DNA of 64,000 nucleotides from Acestrorhynchus altus (taxonomy: Eukaryota; Chordata; Actinopteri; Characiformes; Acestrorhynchidae). The stretch is taken from the NCBI GenBank assembly GCA_034509495.1, contig CM067514.1, forward strand, positions 2,077,757 to 2,141,756, in the 5' to 3' direction. A model generated the notes under the pieces. It had not been told where the DNA came from, made no database searches, and saw only the letters and a program-made list of their open reading frames with translations. The position numbers and the translations under genes were made by a program. Each line of letters opens with the position of its first letter. Positions within the stretch are counted from its first letter, which is position 1. Positions 45,881-56,344 of the stretch are shown here, in pieces.

Positions 45881-46194
45881 CACTATATGGACAAAAGTAT
45901 CGGGACACCTGCTCATTCAGTGCTTCTTCTGAAATCAAGGGTATTTAAAAGACCAACTCAGCCCTAGAAAAAGTTCTGGATGGAGCTCCATCATTCCAGA
46001 GAACACAGTTCCTCTGCTCCACAGCTCAATGCTGGGGGGCTTTATACCCCTCTAGCCCACATCTGGCATCAGATATGGGACCAAAGTGTCATGTTTGTTT
46101 GTTCATCTGCTCCAGAAAGTCCTACTCTATTGGCTCTGTGCATTTGTTACTGAATGCTGAATTAGAAGGGGTGTCCATAAATATTTGGACATAC
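45881..46194 (+). mobile_element. MITE, most complete copy M4
   Basis: Left end 'cactatatggacaaaagtat' preceded by TA; right end 'gtgtccataaatatttggac' is its inverted partner. Internal words include 'tctgaaatcaagggtattta' and 'cagctcaatgctggggggct'. About 314 bp and no ORF. TIR and TA preference suggest a Tc1/mariner-mobilised MITE. Confidence 0.75.
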
Positions 46195-46599
46195 AACATA
46201 TAAAACTTATGTTGGTCAAATAGGGTAGGCTTTTGACCCACCACAACCCTGACCAGGGAGATGTTGATAGCGTGGATGGATGTAGATGTTGTGATATCTC
46301 GCTTCTTTAACTTTAATGTATCACAGAAACAAATTTTGATTGATGGATCAGAGTGGTGGTCTACAGCGGTCACTTTCTTTCGTTCACGTTCAGTTCACAG
46401 TTTTGGGAAGGGACCCCTGCCAGGTGACACCCCTGGTCACCTCAGCAGAGATGTTTCAAATGAGGAAACCTGAGGAAACATTGCAAGCAGAAGCAGGTCA
46501 ACATGAGTGTGGAAAAACTCCACCTCAGTAAGGACTGAGTTTCATATCAGCCAATGGCTGAACAGACGTTTCTACTGGGGCTTTGGCGTCCATCACCAA
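46195..46599. other. Unassigned sequence
   Basis: Short ORFs without recognised domains. No named repeat. Confidence 0.3.
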
Positions 46600-46800
46600 G
46601 TTCATCAGAAACTCCATCTGACCGTTCATATTCACGTTCACGCAAACAAACCTGATACCTATCCAGTGTGGTACCATGAAAGTGGCTCCAACCCGATTTG
46701 AAAAGATCAGATTGGACACGTCCACACTGCTTTAAAAAAATCCGATTTAGTCAAATTATGGCCAAAAAAAAAAAATCAGATTCGAGTCACTTCAGCCAGG
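46600..46800. mobile_element. Fragment of the 'aaatccgattt' MITE type
   Basis: 'tccaacccgatttgaaaaga', 'cacgtccacactgctttaaa' and 'aaaatccgatttagtcaaat' follow the wording of a common fish MITE. Borders are not defined. Confidence 0.4.
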
Positions 46801-47814
46801 AAATGTGAACATACACTCTCCATCACTCTACTCCAGCAGCCACTCCCTCTCTCTCAGCCCACACAGGGGTGATCAGCTGGAGGAAATCAAGCCCCACTCT
46901 ACGTTTCCTCTCAACTGATTAAGATAAACTGCTTTTCAGCCATGGTTACCCCCGACCAATCAATTAAAGCAATCAATTAAAGGCCTGCCAGCTGAGCCTT
47001 CAGTAATTGAGGGTTGAATAAACATAGACCTCTGATAGCGAACGATAAAGCCATAACAAAACCCCGGCCATGAAAGGCGCTTGAGAAATGTAATTTCTGG
47101 GATTTGGAAAGGCCGGCTTTGTAACACACCTAAACAAGGTGGAGGTTTTTATTGTTATTTATTTATTTATTTATTTATGATTCTGGGTGTTTATGAGCCA
47201 GGGTGCCCCAGGATGTTAAAGTTAAATATTGAATCTAATCTCACAGCCTCTTCCAGTTGGATATGAGCATAATAATAAAAAAAAAAAAACACAAATCGCT
47301 CAAACCTGTGCTGGGCGCCAGCGAGTTTTCCAGAGTTATGGGGCAGAATGAAGAGATTCTTTGGCCTGTCTGGGGTGTGTGGCCGCAGTCTGCCCCAGGC
47401 TCGTGAGGGTACTGTTTCCCTAATTCAATCATGACGTTTAGCCCGCCTAGGTTCTTTCCATCTCAGTAGTCCAGTCCAAACGAAAAAAGGATCTTTTTCC
47501 TTTTCACGCAAACTTTTTTACACACAGGTAGGCCAGACTAGGTAATAAATTTAGTAACACCTAAGCAGTAACTAACCCTCATTGTTACTTACGATGACGA
47601 GGTCTGGGGGAAAAAAAACAACAAAAACAACGACAGGATCCCATGAAACTGGTGGACTGTGGACTTCCTCTCTTTATTAGTGCTTTACGAGTCTTTCGGC
47701 TTTTTATTGTACGGTTTAACTCGTCAGGCCGCCTTATAAAGCAGGGGCTGCACATTTGGTTTAGATTAGGAGGCTTTTGTTGAGGTTCGCTGATTGTAAC
47801 TCCTCTGGGCTTTT
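46801..47814. other. Unique block, candidate conserved non-coding DNA
   Basis: 46900-47120 has 'ccgaccaatcaattaaagca' and 'ggcctgccagctgagccttc'. (ATTT)n occurs near 47156-47178 and poly(A) near 47276. No coding signature. Confidence 0.33.
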
Positions 47815-48110
47815 CCAGGGTGATGGTGGGCAAGCCCGAGAATATGAAACGAAATCCCTCTCCTCCCTCCAGTTCAAATGCACAAACTGCTCCAGCTACG
47901 GATCCGATGCCAATCGGATCGGCCAAAGCAGGGGTGGAGCCTGGGGACAAATTAAAGACAGAGGGTGGCGTGATGGGTCCTCGTTTAAGCGTTTTAGATT
48001 TGCGTGACCCCTCTTCATCAGCAGGTCACCCGTTTACATGCCTGCACTGTCGGGGTGAGGATCTGAGGCCCAGGCTCTTCCAAAAGTCTGCTTCCGTGTT
48101 TTGATCACTC
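47815..48110 (+). other. Exon-like open segment, doubtful
   Basis: The pyrimidine-rich 'gggcttttccag' ending at 47818 looks like a 3' splice site. The frame 47820-48104 is then open and Pro/Ser-rich ('MKRNPSPPSSSNAQTAP'). A second frame (47777-48007) is also open over the same DNA, which weakens the case, and I recognise no protein. No convincing 5' splice site pairs with it. Most likely non-coding. Confidence 0.12.
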
Positions 48111-49270
48111 CCAGCAGGGGGGCGCGTGGCCTGGAACATGAGAGGAGGATGTGCAGTGGGACAGGGAGCATCTGTTTCTGTGAACAGAGACGCAGCGAAG
48201 ACGAAAGTCAAGAATGCCGTGTGAAATCGCTGCGCTACGGCCTGGTTCGTCCCACCTTGTCCACGCGATTCGCGGTTCGGGAATGATTGCGATTAGAAAA
48301 ACACCATGCGGCTGGTCTCCAGCCACGCAGAACAGGCGAACTGACTGCTGTAATCTGCCCCGACTCATTATCTCCTCAGTATATAACACCATCTAACATT
48401 TCCTTTGTGTTCAGGGACAGTGCAGCAATTAGCTAACAAGTGGGTCATCCATTAAACAAGCCGCAGCCCTGGGAGAGCCGTAGGCCTCTGGGGCAACAAC
48501 CCGAGCGCTCAGACTAGCGCAGCAGTTTAAAGAGAGACGGAGGGGAGCCATTAGTAAACATTTACACAATCGCGCAGACCTTCCAGATAACATCAAAGAC
48601 GGTTTTTTAAAATAAAAGCTCCAAGGTTCGGCTCATAAATACGATTCATAATGCAAACGCTTCGTTTGTTTCTTTCTCTGCCATGGATTTCTTTGTTAGG
48701 CGATGATAAAACGATCGGCAGCGAAAGGCTTCAAGTGCCCAACTGCAGACGATATCGGACGCGAAACCGACAACCCAGCCCTGTCTGACAGCTCATGGAT
48801 GACTATATCAATACAATATCAATCCTATCCATTCAGCTGTAGGACGCGTAGGCATGTCAGAGGTCCTGTACACTGAGGGATATTCTATCTCCAACAAAAA
48901 CCACATGTCCAAACACCATCTCGCCATCGACGCCTCATTCTTCACCTCACCCCTGTTGTTGAGCTCCATAAATAATGAAGGCACGCTGCGCTCGCAGAGA
49001 TTGAAGTCCGTAACCCACTGCTACAATCCCTTCTCTGTGTGAAGAATACCACTGGGGCCAGGCAAGCAGCACGGTCCATATTGACCCACGACCTCCACTG
49101 TGCCGCCACACACACTCTCTTTTGTGTGTGTCTGCTCGTGGGTGCACGTTTGCGAGCGCTCCTCGGCTCTCAACAAATTTACTTCAAGAATAAATACTTA
49201 ATGCAGAGCACCTTTTTTGATGAAATAATTCATTGACGCACAGTAACATTTGTAATAACTAACTAGATGC
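48111..49270. other. Unique block, candidate conserved non-coding DNA
   Basis: Repeat-free. 48390-48600 ('cagcaattagctaacaagtg', 'gccattagtaaacatttaca') is a good candidate. No domain in any ORF. Confidence 0.33.
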
Positions 49271-50600
49271 CACGTTCTGCAGAAAAAAAAAAAGAAGAAA
49301 AAAAAAAGATTCAAGGCTGATCAATAGAGGCCTTGGTGGTTTATTTACTGGACCCTGATCAAGGCTGTGAGATTAGTATAGGTATAGTGCAAATAGGCCC
49401 GCGCTCACAAACACACACGCTTGTGCACACACACCCACAATCTCTCTCTCTGCCACGGCGTAGGGTGGAAAAGGTGATGCGCTCTCATTAATATGACTAT
49501 GGAAAACAGCCTTCGGGCAGACCGAATGTAGAAGACTCCTGCCGAGGACTCCGCGGACACTGTGGCCCGTCAGGGCCCCCCGCGCACGCCACAATAGAGG
49601 AAGGGCTTTGGGTTTGCCTCTTCTTCGTGGCTTGCCGTTCCTGTTACACGTGGAAAAAAAACAAACAAACAAAAAAATCTATAATGGTAAGCAGAATGCA
49701 TAATGCCACACAATAACTACGCAAAGCCCCATCCCAAAGAAAACCGCCGCTGTTTGTGAACACGAACGCCAATTATAACTAATTTATTGATGTCCAAGGT
49801 TCCATTCGTGAAATATTTAAAGCTAAAACAAGGTGAGAAGAGAGGTTTGATGTGGAGAACAGGTGCGGATCAATTATACGGCCGAGTAACGTCTCGCAGC
49901 CTCTGGAGGTTTAGGGTTCGGATCTGAGGAGGGTGAGCGTGGCACCATGAACCACAATGAAACACGCAGACAGAAGAAACGGGCGTTCGCTTGAATTATA
50001 ACCGATTATGGACACACTGATACCCGTCGTATAGAAATCGATAAATCTGTAAATCTGTAAATCTGCACCCACACCACACTGCCTCTGCCTTCCTCCTCTA
50101 ACTACCCATCATCCACTACGGCCGCGTCTCAGCTCAGCTTTATCGAAATTATCATTTGCTGACCCTGGAGAGAGAAATATGAAATCCAGCAATGTTATTC
50201 CAGCTATTAAAAATGAAACCGGCTGGAAATAACAAACAGCGGTTTGAGAGCGCGCAGAGAGGACAGGCTCTTTCTTAAAGCTGTCACTGTGTGAGTAATT
50301 ACAATTGCCCTCTGTGTCAGATTGAGAGAAGGGCGCGTACACACTCGCACTCAGATATTCATCTCTTTACGTGTGGCCTCCGCTGATGACAACATCCTTC
50401 TCTCCTGCTCCATCTTGCACCGGATTTGCGCCTCCTCCTCACTCAATGAGGCAGACAACCAAGTGTTACAAATACGTGTTTTTATATTCAGCAAAAATAT
50501 AAAATAAAAAAAAAAGGCAGCGTAGAGCGTGAGACAGCTGATGTGACAAAAGAATCATAGCTGCAAAAAAAAGGGGGGAAAAAAAAGGAAGAGCACGGTT
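49271..50600. other. Unique block, candidate conserved non-coding DNA
   Basis: Only short poly(A) tracts interrupt it. 50120-50300 has 'tttatcgaaattatcatttg' and 'ccagctattaaaaatgaaac'. No coding signature. Confidence 0.32.
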
Positions 50601-50930
50601 GAGTCGGATGCATTAATTAGCCGATCGTGACATAATGTATCACACGTATGTTTAAGCTGTCCAATTATGCCAAATATTTCAATGCAAATGCGTTTACTTA
50701 GCAAATAAAGCTGGACAGGGTGTTATTCGCTCCAAGTAAATTATTTACAATAGTTGTGAATTTATGCAAACCTAATTGCAGAAATAGTATTTGTGTCAGA
50801 TTGGAAATTAAGATGAACAGTACATGAGGTCCACACCCTGGAATAAAAAGCTCATTAATATTCATATATTAAAAGCTTACTCTGGACTGTCAACCCACTC
50901 CAACATATGTGATGCAGAAAATCTAAAAAT
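50601..50930. promoter_or_regulatory. Candidate enhancer-like AT-rich block
   Basis: Repeat-free, with several homeobox/POU-like words in 300 bp: 'atgcattaattagccgatcg', 'tttcaatgcaaatgcgttta' (perfect octamer ATGCAAAT), 'tttatgcaaacctaattgca' and 'ctcattaatattcatatatt'. Clustering of such words is typical of deeply conserved developmental enhancers. Function is inference; motif density alone is weak evidence in AT-rich DNA. Confidence 0.3.
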
Positions 50931-51393
50931 AAATAAAAATAAATAAAATAAAATAAATGTCAATTGCATTCATATCTTACCAGGATAAAACAGGTTGGGG
51001 TTGGAAAAAAAAGAAGAAAATGATAAAATCAACAATTAAAGGTATATAATGTATAGAGCAGATCCCATATATCGCTTCTAACTATTTGGTTCTCACTCAG
51101 CAGAAATGAGTGTCGGATAGTGACTGATGTGCTCCTGTAAACAGACCACTGCTGGAGCGAGGCTGTGCAGGGCAGATCTGTTCCAGTAGATGGCAACATA
51201 CAGTGCTTCTGAAATGAGGTCTGGGCTCAGATGCTGTGTCTACCTGTCTTCACAGAACCGTACAGTTTGTCTCTTTAGCTCAAAGGTCTTAAACTGACCT
51301 GAGATCAGTGAGAATACTGTTGACTACTGGCGTTTGATTTAAAACTACTGATGTGCTAAACTACTTCTAATGATATGAATGCAGAAATATGTT

Positions 51394-51397
<4 letters not shown>
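50931..51397. other. Unassigned sequence
   Basis: AAATA-type simple sequence near 50923-50958, then unrecognised unique sequence. Confidence 0.3.

Positions 51398-51442
<45 letters not shown>
51398..51442. repeat. (AC)n microsatellite
   Basis: Perfect AC run of about 45 bases. Confidence 0.98.
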
Positions 51443-51444
<2 letters not shown>

Positions 51445-51565
51445 ATACAATGTTAATAGTACAATGGAAATAGTGAGGAAATTGAGGCTGATGAAATCAA
51501 GTATATCAAGACTTTATATGTTTTATGTAAAAATTAAATAAAATGTAAATTATATAAATATGTAA

Positions 51566-51591
51566 CACACACACACACACACACACACACG
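51566..51591. repeat. (AC)n microsatellite
   Basis: Short perfect AC run ending in 'gcg'. Confidence 0.95.
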
Positions 51592-51851
51592 CGTCACTGT
51601 TAAATGAAAACCATGTATTTCCCTTTTAATCCATTTTTTTCTCCATAATGTGAATCTGACAGCAGTTATTTATATTTTATCAGAATTTCATGATGATAAC
51701 TTCTCGTAAAAAGCTCTATATAAATTAAAATTGATTGATTGATGAATGGACCAATAGAATTGTTCCAAAATGACTTGAAAAACTTACTGTAAAATTAACT
51801 TCCATTCAAGGTTAAAAACATTTTTACTTTCTCCAGTAAAGTCTCCATTTT

Positions 51852-51854
<3 letters not shown>
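51592..51854. other. AT-rich unassigned sequence
   Basis: 'aaattgattgattgatgaat' near 51729 is a short GATT repeat. No gene. Confidence 0.3.

Positions 51855-51900
<46 letters not shown>
51855..51900. repeat. (TA)n microsatellite
   Basis: Perfect TA run of about 46 bases. Confidence 0.98.
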
Positions 51901-51904
<4 letters not shown>

Positions 51905-52491
51905 GATTTAAAAACAAAGATGCACAACAGAAAATAAAAATAGAGCTGGATTGAGAAATGATTAAAATGTTACTGATTCCTCCAATAATCCAAATCACAT
52001 CACACACTTCTAAATGTGTCACAGTCCTTATATATAAAGGAATAGATATGTGATAGGACTAACATCCCGCCCCTACTGTTCTTTCTGTAATAAAGATATT
52101 CCAGGCACATTTCTGAGTACATTCTGGAATTTTGCAGAGGTGTTGATTTTTTTGGAGGACGGTAACTGGAACTCTTTCCTCTGTAATTAATAAAAACTTC
52201 CCAAAGAGCCTGTTTCTGCATTTTCAGCTTCACAGTTCTACCGTCCCCACTGCAACGAGAGTACGCAAATGATGTCTGGCAGGCCTGACAGCTGCTTAAA
52301 AGCTTATTGTTCAGCAAAGATCTACCAACTAAAACACACTGACTGCCATCCTTTTAGATATTCTGATTTTATAACTGTCCTCAGCAAGAGCTGACCGACT
52401 AATCCCTGCTATAGTGTAGATACAGTAAAAGACGTGAAGTGAACTGTGAAGTGAAGACGTGAACTCTCTGCTTCTATAATGAAGAAAACAG

Positions 52492-52494
<3 letters not shown>
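51901..52494. other. Unassigned sequence
   Basis: The minus-strand ORF at 52000-52317 has no recognised domain. No named repeat. Confidence 0.3.

Positions 52495-52538
<44 letters not shown>
52495..52538. repeat. (GT)n microsatellite
   Basis: Perfect GT run of about 44 bases. Confidence 0.98.
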
Positions 52539-52543
<5 letters not shown>

Positions 52544-52781
52544 CAATTGCAGCTCCTTTCATTTTAGTCCAACTGAAAATTCTTCCAGAAATTAATGCAA
52601 CACTTTGTAAATGTATATTAAATTTGAACATTTTAATGTTAATTTAAAAGTAAAGAAGATCCCACTAAAGTTGGAAAGAGCAAGAACAATACTCTTCAAA
52701 TGTTTTCACATTTAGATTCTCATACTGTATTTAAATTATGATAAACATTCAACTAATCAGAAAATAGTTGCATCCATAAGG

Positions 52782-53280
52782 AAGTGTGGGATTGCAGTGC
52801 TATTGGAAAGAAAGACAAAGGTTATCATGAGCAATATTGATCAATATTCATTGATCTACTCATACAGAAGTGGTGTCTCTCAGTACGGCGTCGGGTTTAA
52901 CGCAACATGCCAGATGTCTCTGCATGGAGGTGTAGAGGTTCCTAATGGTGTCCTGTGATGATCCATCCCATGCAGCTTGAATGTTCTCCCTCAGTTCTGC
53001 AGATGGTGTGGTAGGGGTGGAGTGTTGATAGAGCGTCCAATAGCGTCCCACACATTTTCAATCAGGGACAGGTCTGGAGATGAGACCGACCAGGGCGTAG
53101 TATCTGTGTCTTCAAGACGAGATCTTGAGACGGCAGCAGTATGTGGACGAGTGTTGTCCTGTTGGAATAGAGAACCGGAGTGTGTGCTCAGAAAAGGTAG
53201 AACCACTGGTTGCAGGACCTCATTAACGTAACGTTGGGCAAAGGTGGTCTGGTGTTGTACAAAATTGCACCCAAACCATG
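52782..53280 (-). mobile_element. Tc1-A transposase fragment, copy f (longest frame)
   Basis: The minus strand reads 'QRYVNEVLQPVVLPFL', 'SLFQQDNTRPHTAAVSRS', 'SPDLSLIENVWDAIGRS' and 'INTPPLPHHLQN' in one frame, then a stop. It has the extra base that copies a, b, c and g lack. C-terminal 'ENIQAAWDGSSQDTIRNLY' is in another frame (52860-53051). The first catalytic Asp region is not present; sequence upstream on the minus strand is unrelated although the frame stays open to 53854. Confidence 0.88.
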
Positions 53281-53950
53281 ACATTCTGAGTGACTCCATG
53301 ACAGTCTGCCATGACACCTTTGCCATCGATTCAATCCTTCTGGGTGAAGGTATGTTTTTGAGGATGAGTGTACGAAAACTAGTTCTGTACGTGATTCTCA
53401 AAATGAAATCTGACCAGGAAATTAATCTATGTGTTGCTGCTGTTTTTGGTTCAGCCAAGAAGGCTAAGGATGGAAAACAGAGAACAGAGGCTGACAGTGG
53501 CACTCGGCTGCCCACAATAGCAAAGGCGGCAGATAGCAGTGGTGGAAGCATCTGGATCCCGGCACTTGGGCCCTTTAGGGTGGAGCCTGGCGGACTCCAA
53601 ATGTAGGCTGATGGAGAGGCCAGATTATTCCTGTCAAAAGTGTGAACAACAATGCTGCCCGGTGCTTTGTTGTCCCCCCCACACCACCACCACCACCACC
53701 CCGCTTTTTTCCAAAGACGTTTGTTCTTCGATAAGGCCCCGGAAGCACACTCGCGCCATGTTGGTGGGAACCTATGGAAAAGAATACACTTTCTATCAAT
53801 TGTGTTGTTCTTATCCCCCTGTGCGCCGTGGCTGGGTGTGGGAATAGCCTGCATTCAGTGTGCTGCTGCGGAGCGATAGCATTCACAGCCCAGGGCCGGA
53901 GAACAGAGTGCATTCAGCCCAGCGAGGCACAGGCCCGGCACCAGGGCATT
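53281..53950. other. Unassigned sequence, open in several frames
   Basis: Several frames on both strands are open, including the upstream part of the 287-codon chimera. (ACC)n at about 53680-53701 makes Trp/His runs. No domain recognised. Confidence 0.3.

Positions 53951-53995
<45 letters not shown>
53951..53995. repeat. (AC)n microsatellite
   Basis: Perfect AC run of about 44 bases. Confidence 0.98.
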
Positions 53996-53996
<1 letters not shown>

Positions 53997-54079
53997 GGAC
54001 AATATACACTATATTTGGTTTAGCCACAAAGAAACAAGAAGAGGCTCAATAGTGAGGGCTCTGGCAGGGAGGGCGTGTT

Positions 54080-54220
54080 GACCGTGTGTGAGTGAGTGTG
54101 TGTGCATGTGCTAGTGTGTGTTTTTGTGTAGGGGTGTAAGGGGTGGGGTGGAGATGCTGTGTGTGTGTGTGTGTGTGAGAGTGTGTGTGAGTGTGTGTGT
54201 GTGTGAGAGAGAGAGAGAAA
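54080..54220. repeat. GT/GA-rich low-complexity tract
   Basis: Interrupted GT repeats merging into (GA)n at 54205-54218. Confidence 0.95.
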
Positions 54221-54585
54221 ATAGAGTGGAAGATGAAAATGTGAAAAATGGATATAATATTGCAAATTATAATTTTAAATAATATATAATATTTTATTAA
54301 TTAAAATCAGTGTTCAGCATTAGATAACTGCTGAAACAAAAATATCATTGTATTTTATAATAATAGATTAATATTAGATTCCATTTCTAACATATAACCG
54401 ATGGTGTAAAATTACGTGTTTATTTAATTATTCAGAATCAGACAAATAGGAATATTTCTCAGTAATTCTACTCTATAGACCACTTTAAAATTATGCTTCT
54501 TGAATAATTTGGTATTTTAAAAATGGTTATACTATATGGCACTACTGTTATTGCATGTTTGACATTGGCACAACATTAGTACAAC
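54221..54585. other. Very AT-rich unassigned sequence
   Basis: No gene and no named repeat. Confidence 0.3.
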
Positions 54586-54730
54586 CCTTTATTGGTTCTA
54601 TATAGAACCCTGTATTAAATGTTCTATATAGAACCCTCTGTAGCACATTCTCCATCAACCAGAAGAACCATTTTCCCATGCAAAGAACCACATTCATTCA
54701 TAGGGTTCTCTGAGAACCCTCTGAGTGTTC
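54586..54730. repeat. 'ggttctatatagaaccc' palindromic repeat
   Basis: 'ggttctatatagaaccctg' and 'tgttctatatagaaccctct' are near-palindromes in tandem, followed by 'agaacca' words. This style of dispersed repeat occurs in fish genomes. Class unknown. Confidence 0.5.
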
Positions 54731-55380
54731 AGTTATCCTACCAAAACCCTTAATAAATCAGCTGTGAGGATGTTAGAATCACAGTTATTATAAAACACTG
54801 TATCTCAGCGATTACCCTTTTAGCATCACAGTTATTATACCGGAACACTTTATTTTGTAGCTATTAGCCCATAAGCATCAAAGTTATCCTACTAAAACAC
54901 TGTATAAATCAACTGTTAGCCTCTTAGCATCACAGTTATCCTACCAAAACACTGCATATCTCAGCTGTTAGCCTCTTAGCATCACAGTTATCCTACCAAA
55001 TCACTGCATATCTCAGCTGTTAGCCTCTTAGCATCACAGTTATTCTACAAAAACACTGCATATCTCAGCTGTTAGCTTCTTAGCATCACAGTTATTCTAC
55101 AAAAACATTACATATCTCAGCTCTTAGCCTGTTAGCATCACACTTATCCTACCAAATCACTGTGTATCCCAGCTGAAAACCTGTTAGCATCACAGTTATC
55201 CTACCAAAACAATACATATTTCATCTTTAAGCATCACAGTTATTTTAACAAAACCCTGCATATCTCAGCCATTAACCTGTTACCATCACAGTTATCTTAC
55301 CAAAACACTACATTATTTAGGTGTTAACCTGTTAGCATCATGCCTATTATATTTACACACTGCATATTTCAACTGTTAGC
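54731..55380 (+). repeat. 52-bp minisatellite, about 12 units
   Basis: Units contain 'ttagcatcacagttatccta', 'ccaaaacactgcatatctca' and 'gctgttagcctc' at a 52-bp period. Outer units are more diverged than the middle ones near 54910-55080, the usual pattern of unequal crossing over. Unrelated in sequence to the GC-rich 52-bp VNTR of repeat X. Confidence 0.96.
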
Positions 55381-55581
55381 AAAAAATAACTGATGCTAAC
55401 AGGCTATTTCAAAAAAAATGTTTATTTATTTGTTTATTGATTTATTTAGCTCTCCTAAGTAACTGAAAATAGTAAACATTTTTATAGTATCAGTCCAAAG
55501 TTTGGAAACACTGACAATGTATTTTAGCTTAATTTGGCCACTTCTTTTGACATTGACTGTAAAATCCTATTCGCTAATTTC
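55381..55581. other. AT-rich unassigned sequence
   Basis: (ATTT)n-like sequence near 55422-55450. No gene. Confidence 0.35.
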
Positions 55582-55700
55582 ATCTGGACAAAATTTTTTG
55601 GACACCCCCTCATTCATTCTGAAATCATAGCTATTGAAGAGTTTATCCTGCTTTTGTTGGATCAACAGCCACCATTGCCCTGGAAAGGTTTTATACTACG
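55582..55700 (+). mobile_element. MITE family copy M5, diverged 5' part
   Basis: 'tggacaaaattttttggaca' followed by 'tctgaaatcatagctattga' and 'tttatcctgcttttgttgg' parallels M3. Truncated. Confidence 0.5.
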
Positions 55701-56344
55701 TTTGGGAGACGTCTGTGAGGATCTGAACTGAAGTGATGGCTGCATTCAGGCCCTTGGGCTGTTAAGCTGAATCAAAATATTTTGTTGATAATAAAACCGA
55801 GACAAAATCCCTACGACTACAGAAATATTATCTACATGTGTTCTTAAAAACACTAAACAATTGCATTTTGTTTTCACAGAACTGAACGGGAATGTTGTTT
55901 TATAAGGTTTTCCTTTAAGGGTATATATACGTATATAATGGGAATATCTGTTCCCATGTACGTTTTAATCAGTATCAGTAGTGAGCAGACATACATTATG
56001 GAAATCAAGTTTAATATGGTTTACCTAAAACCAGTACAATGCAACCCTAGTTGTCGCTAACCTATCCTGGAATGTTGGGGTGCCGCAGTCTTCCCAGATC
56101 CCGGCTTCCCTGGTCTGTTAAACGGGGAATTAAATATTAGGAATAAGCAGGATTACACATATTACTCCACATTACACACTGTAATTCTGACACTTAACAA
56201 ATCCTGCTATACACCAAAGACTTCTAATAAGCTTAGACTACAACAGACTTCGGTTTTAGAACACGCACGGGAGCATCGCACTCATGTCGCACTAAAATAG
56301 TCGCACGGCCTTTCAGTTACAAAACGGGATTGTCAGCGGAGCAC
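55701..56344. other. Unassigned sequence
   Basis: No gene or named repeat. Confidence 0.3.

Noticed and set aside
53310..53360. 'FAIDSILL' peptide resembling an engrailed-homology repressor motif
   Set aside because: A short match in a random-looking ORF with no homeodomain or splice context nearby; chance is the simplest explanation.
52991..53854. Longest ORF in the window as a host gene
   Set aside because: Its C-terminal part is decayed Tc1 transposase and the rest has no domain, contains simple-sequence Trp runs and overlaps open frames on the opposite strand.
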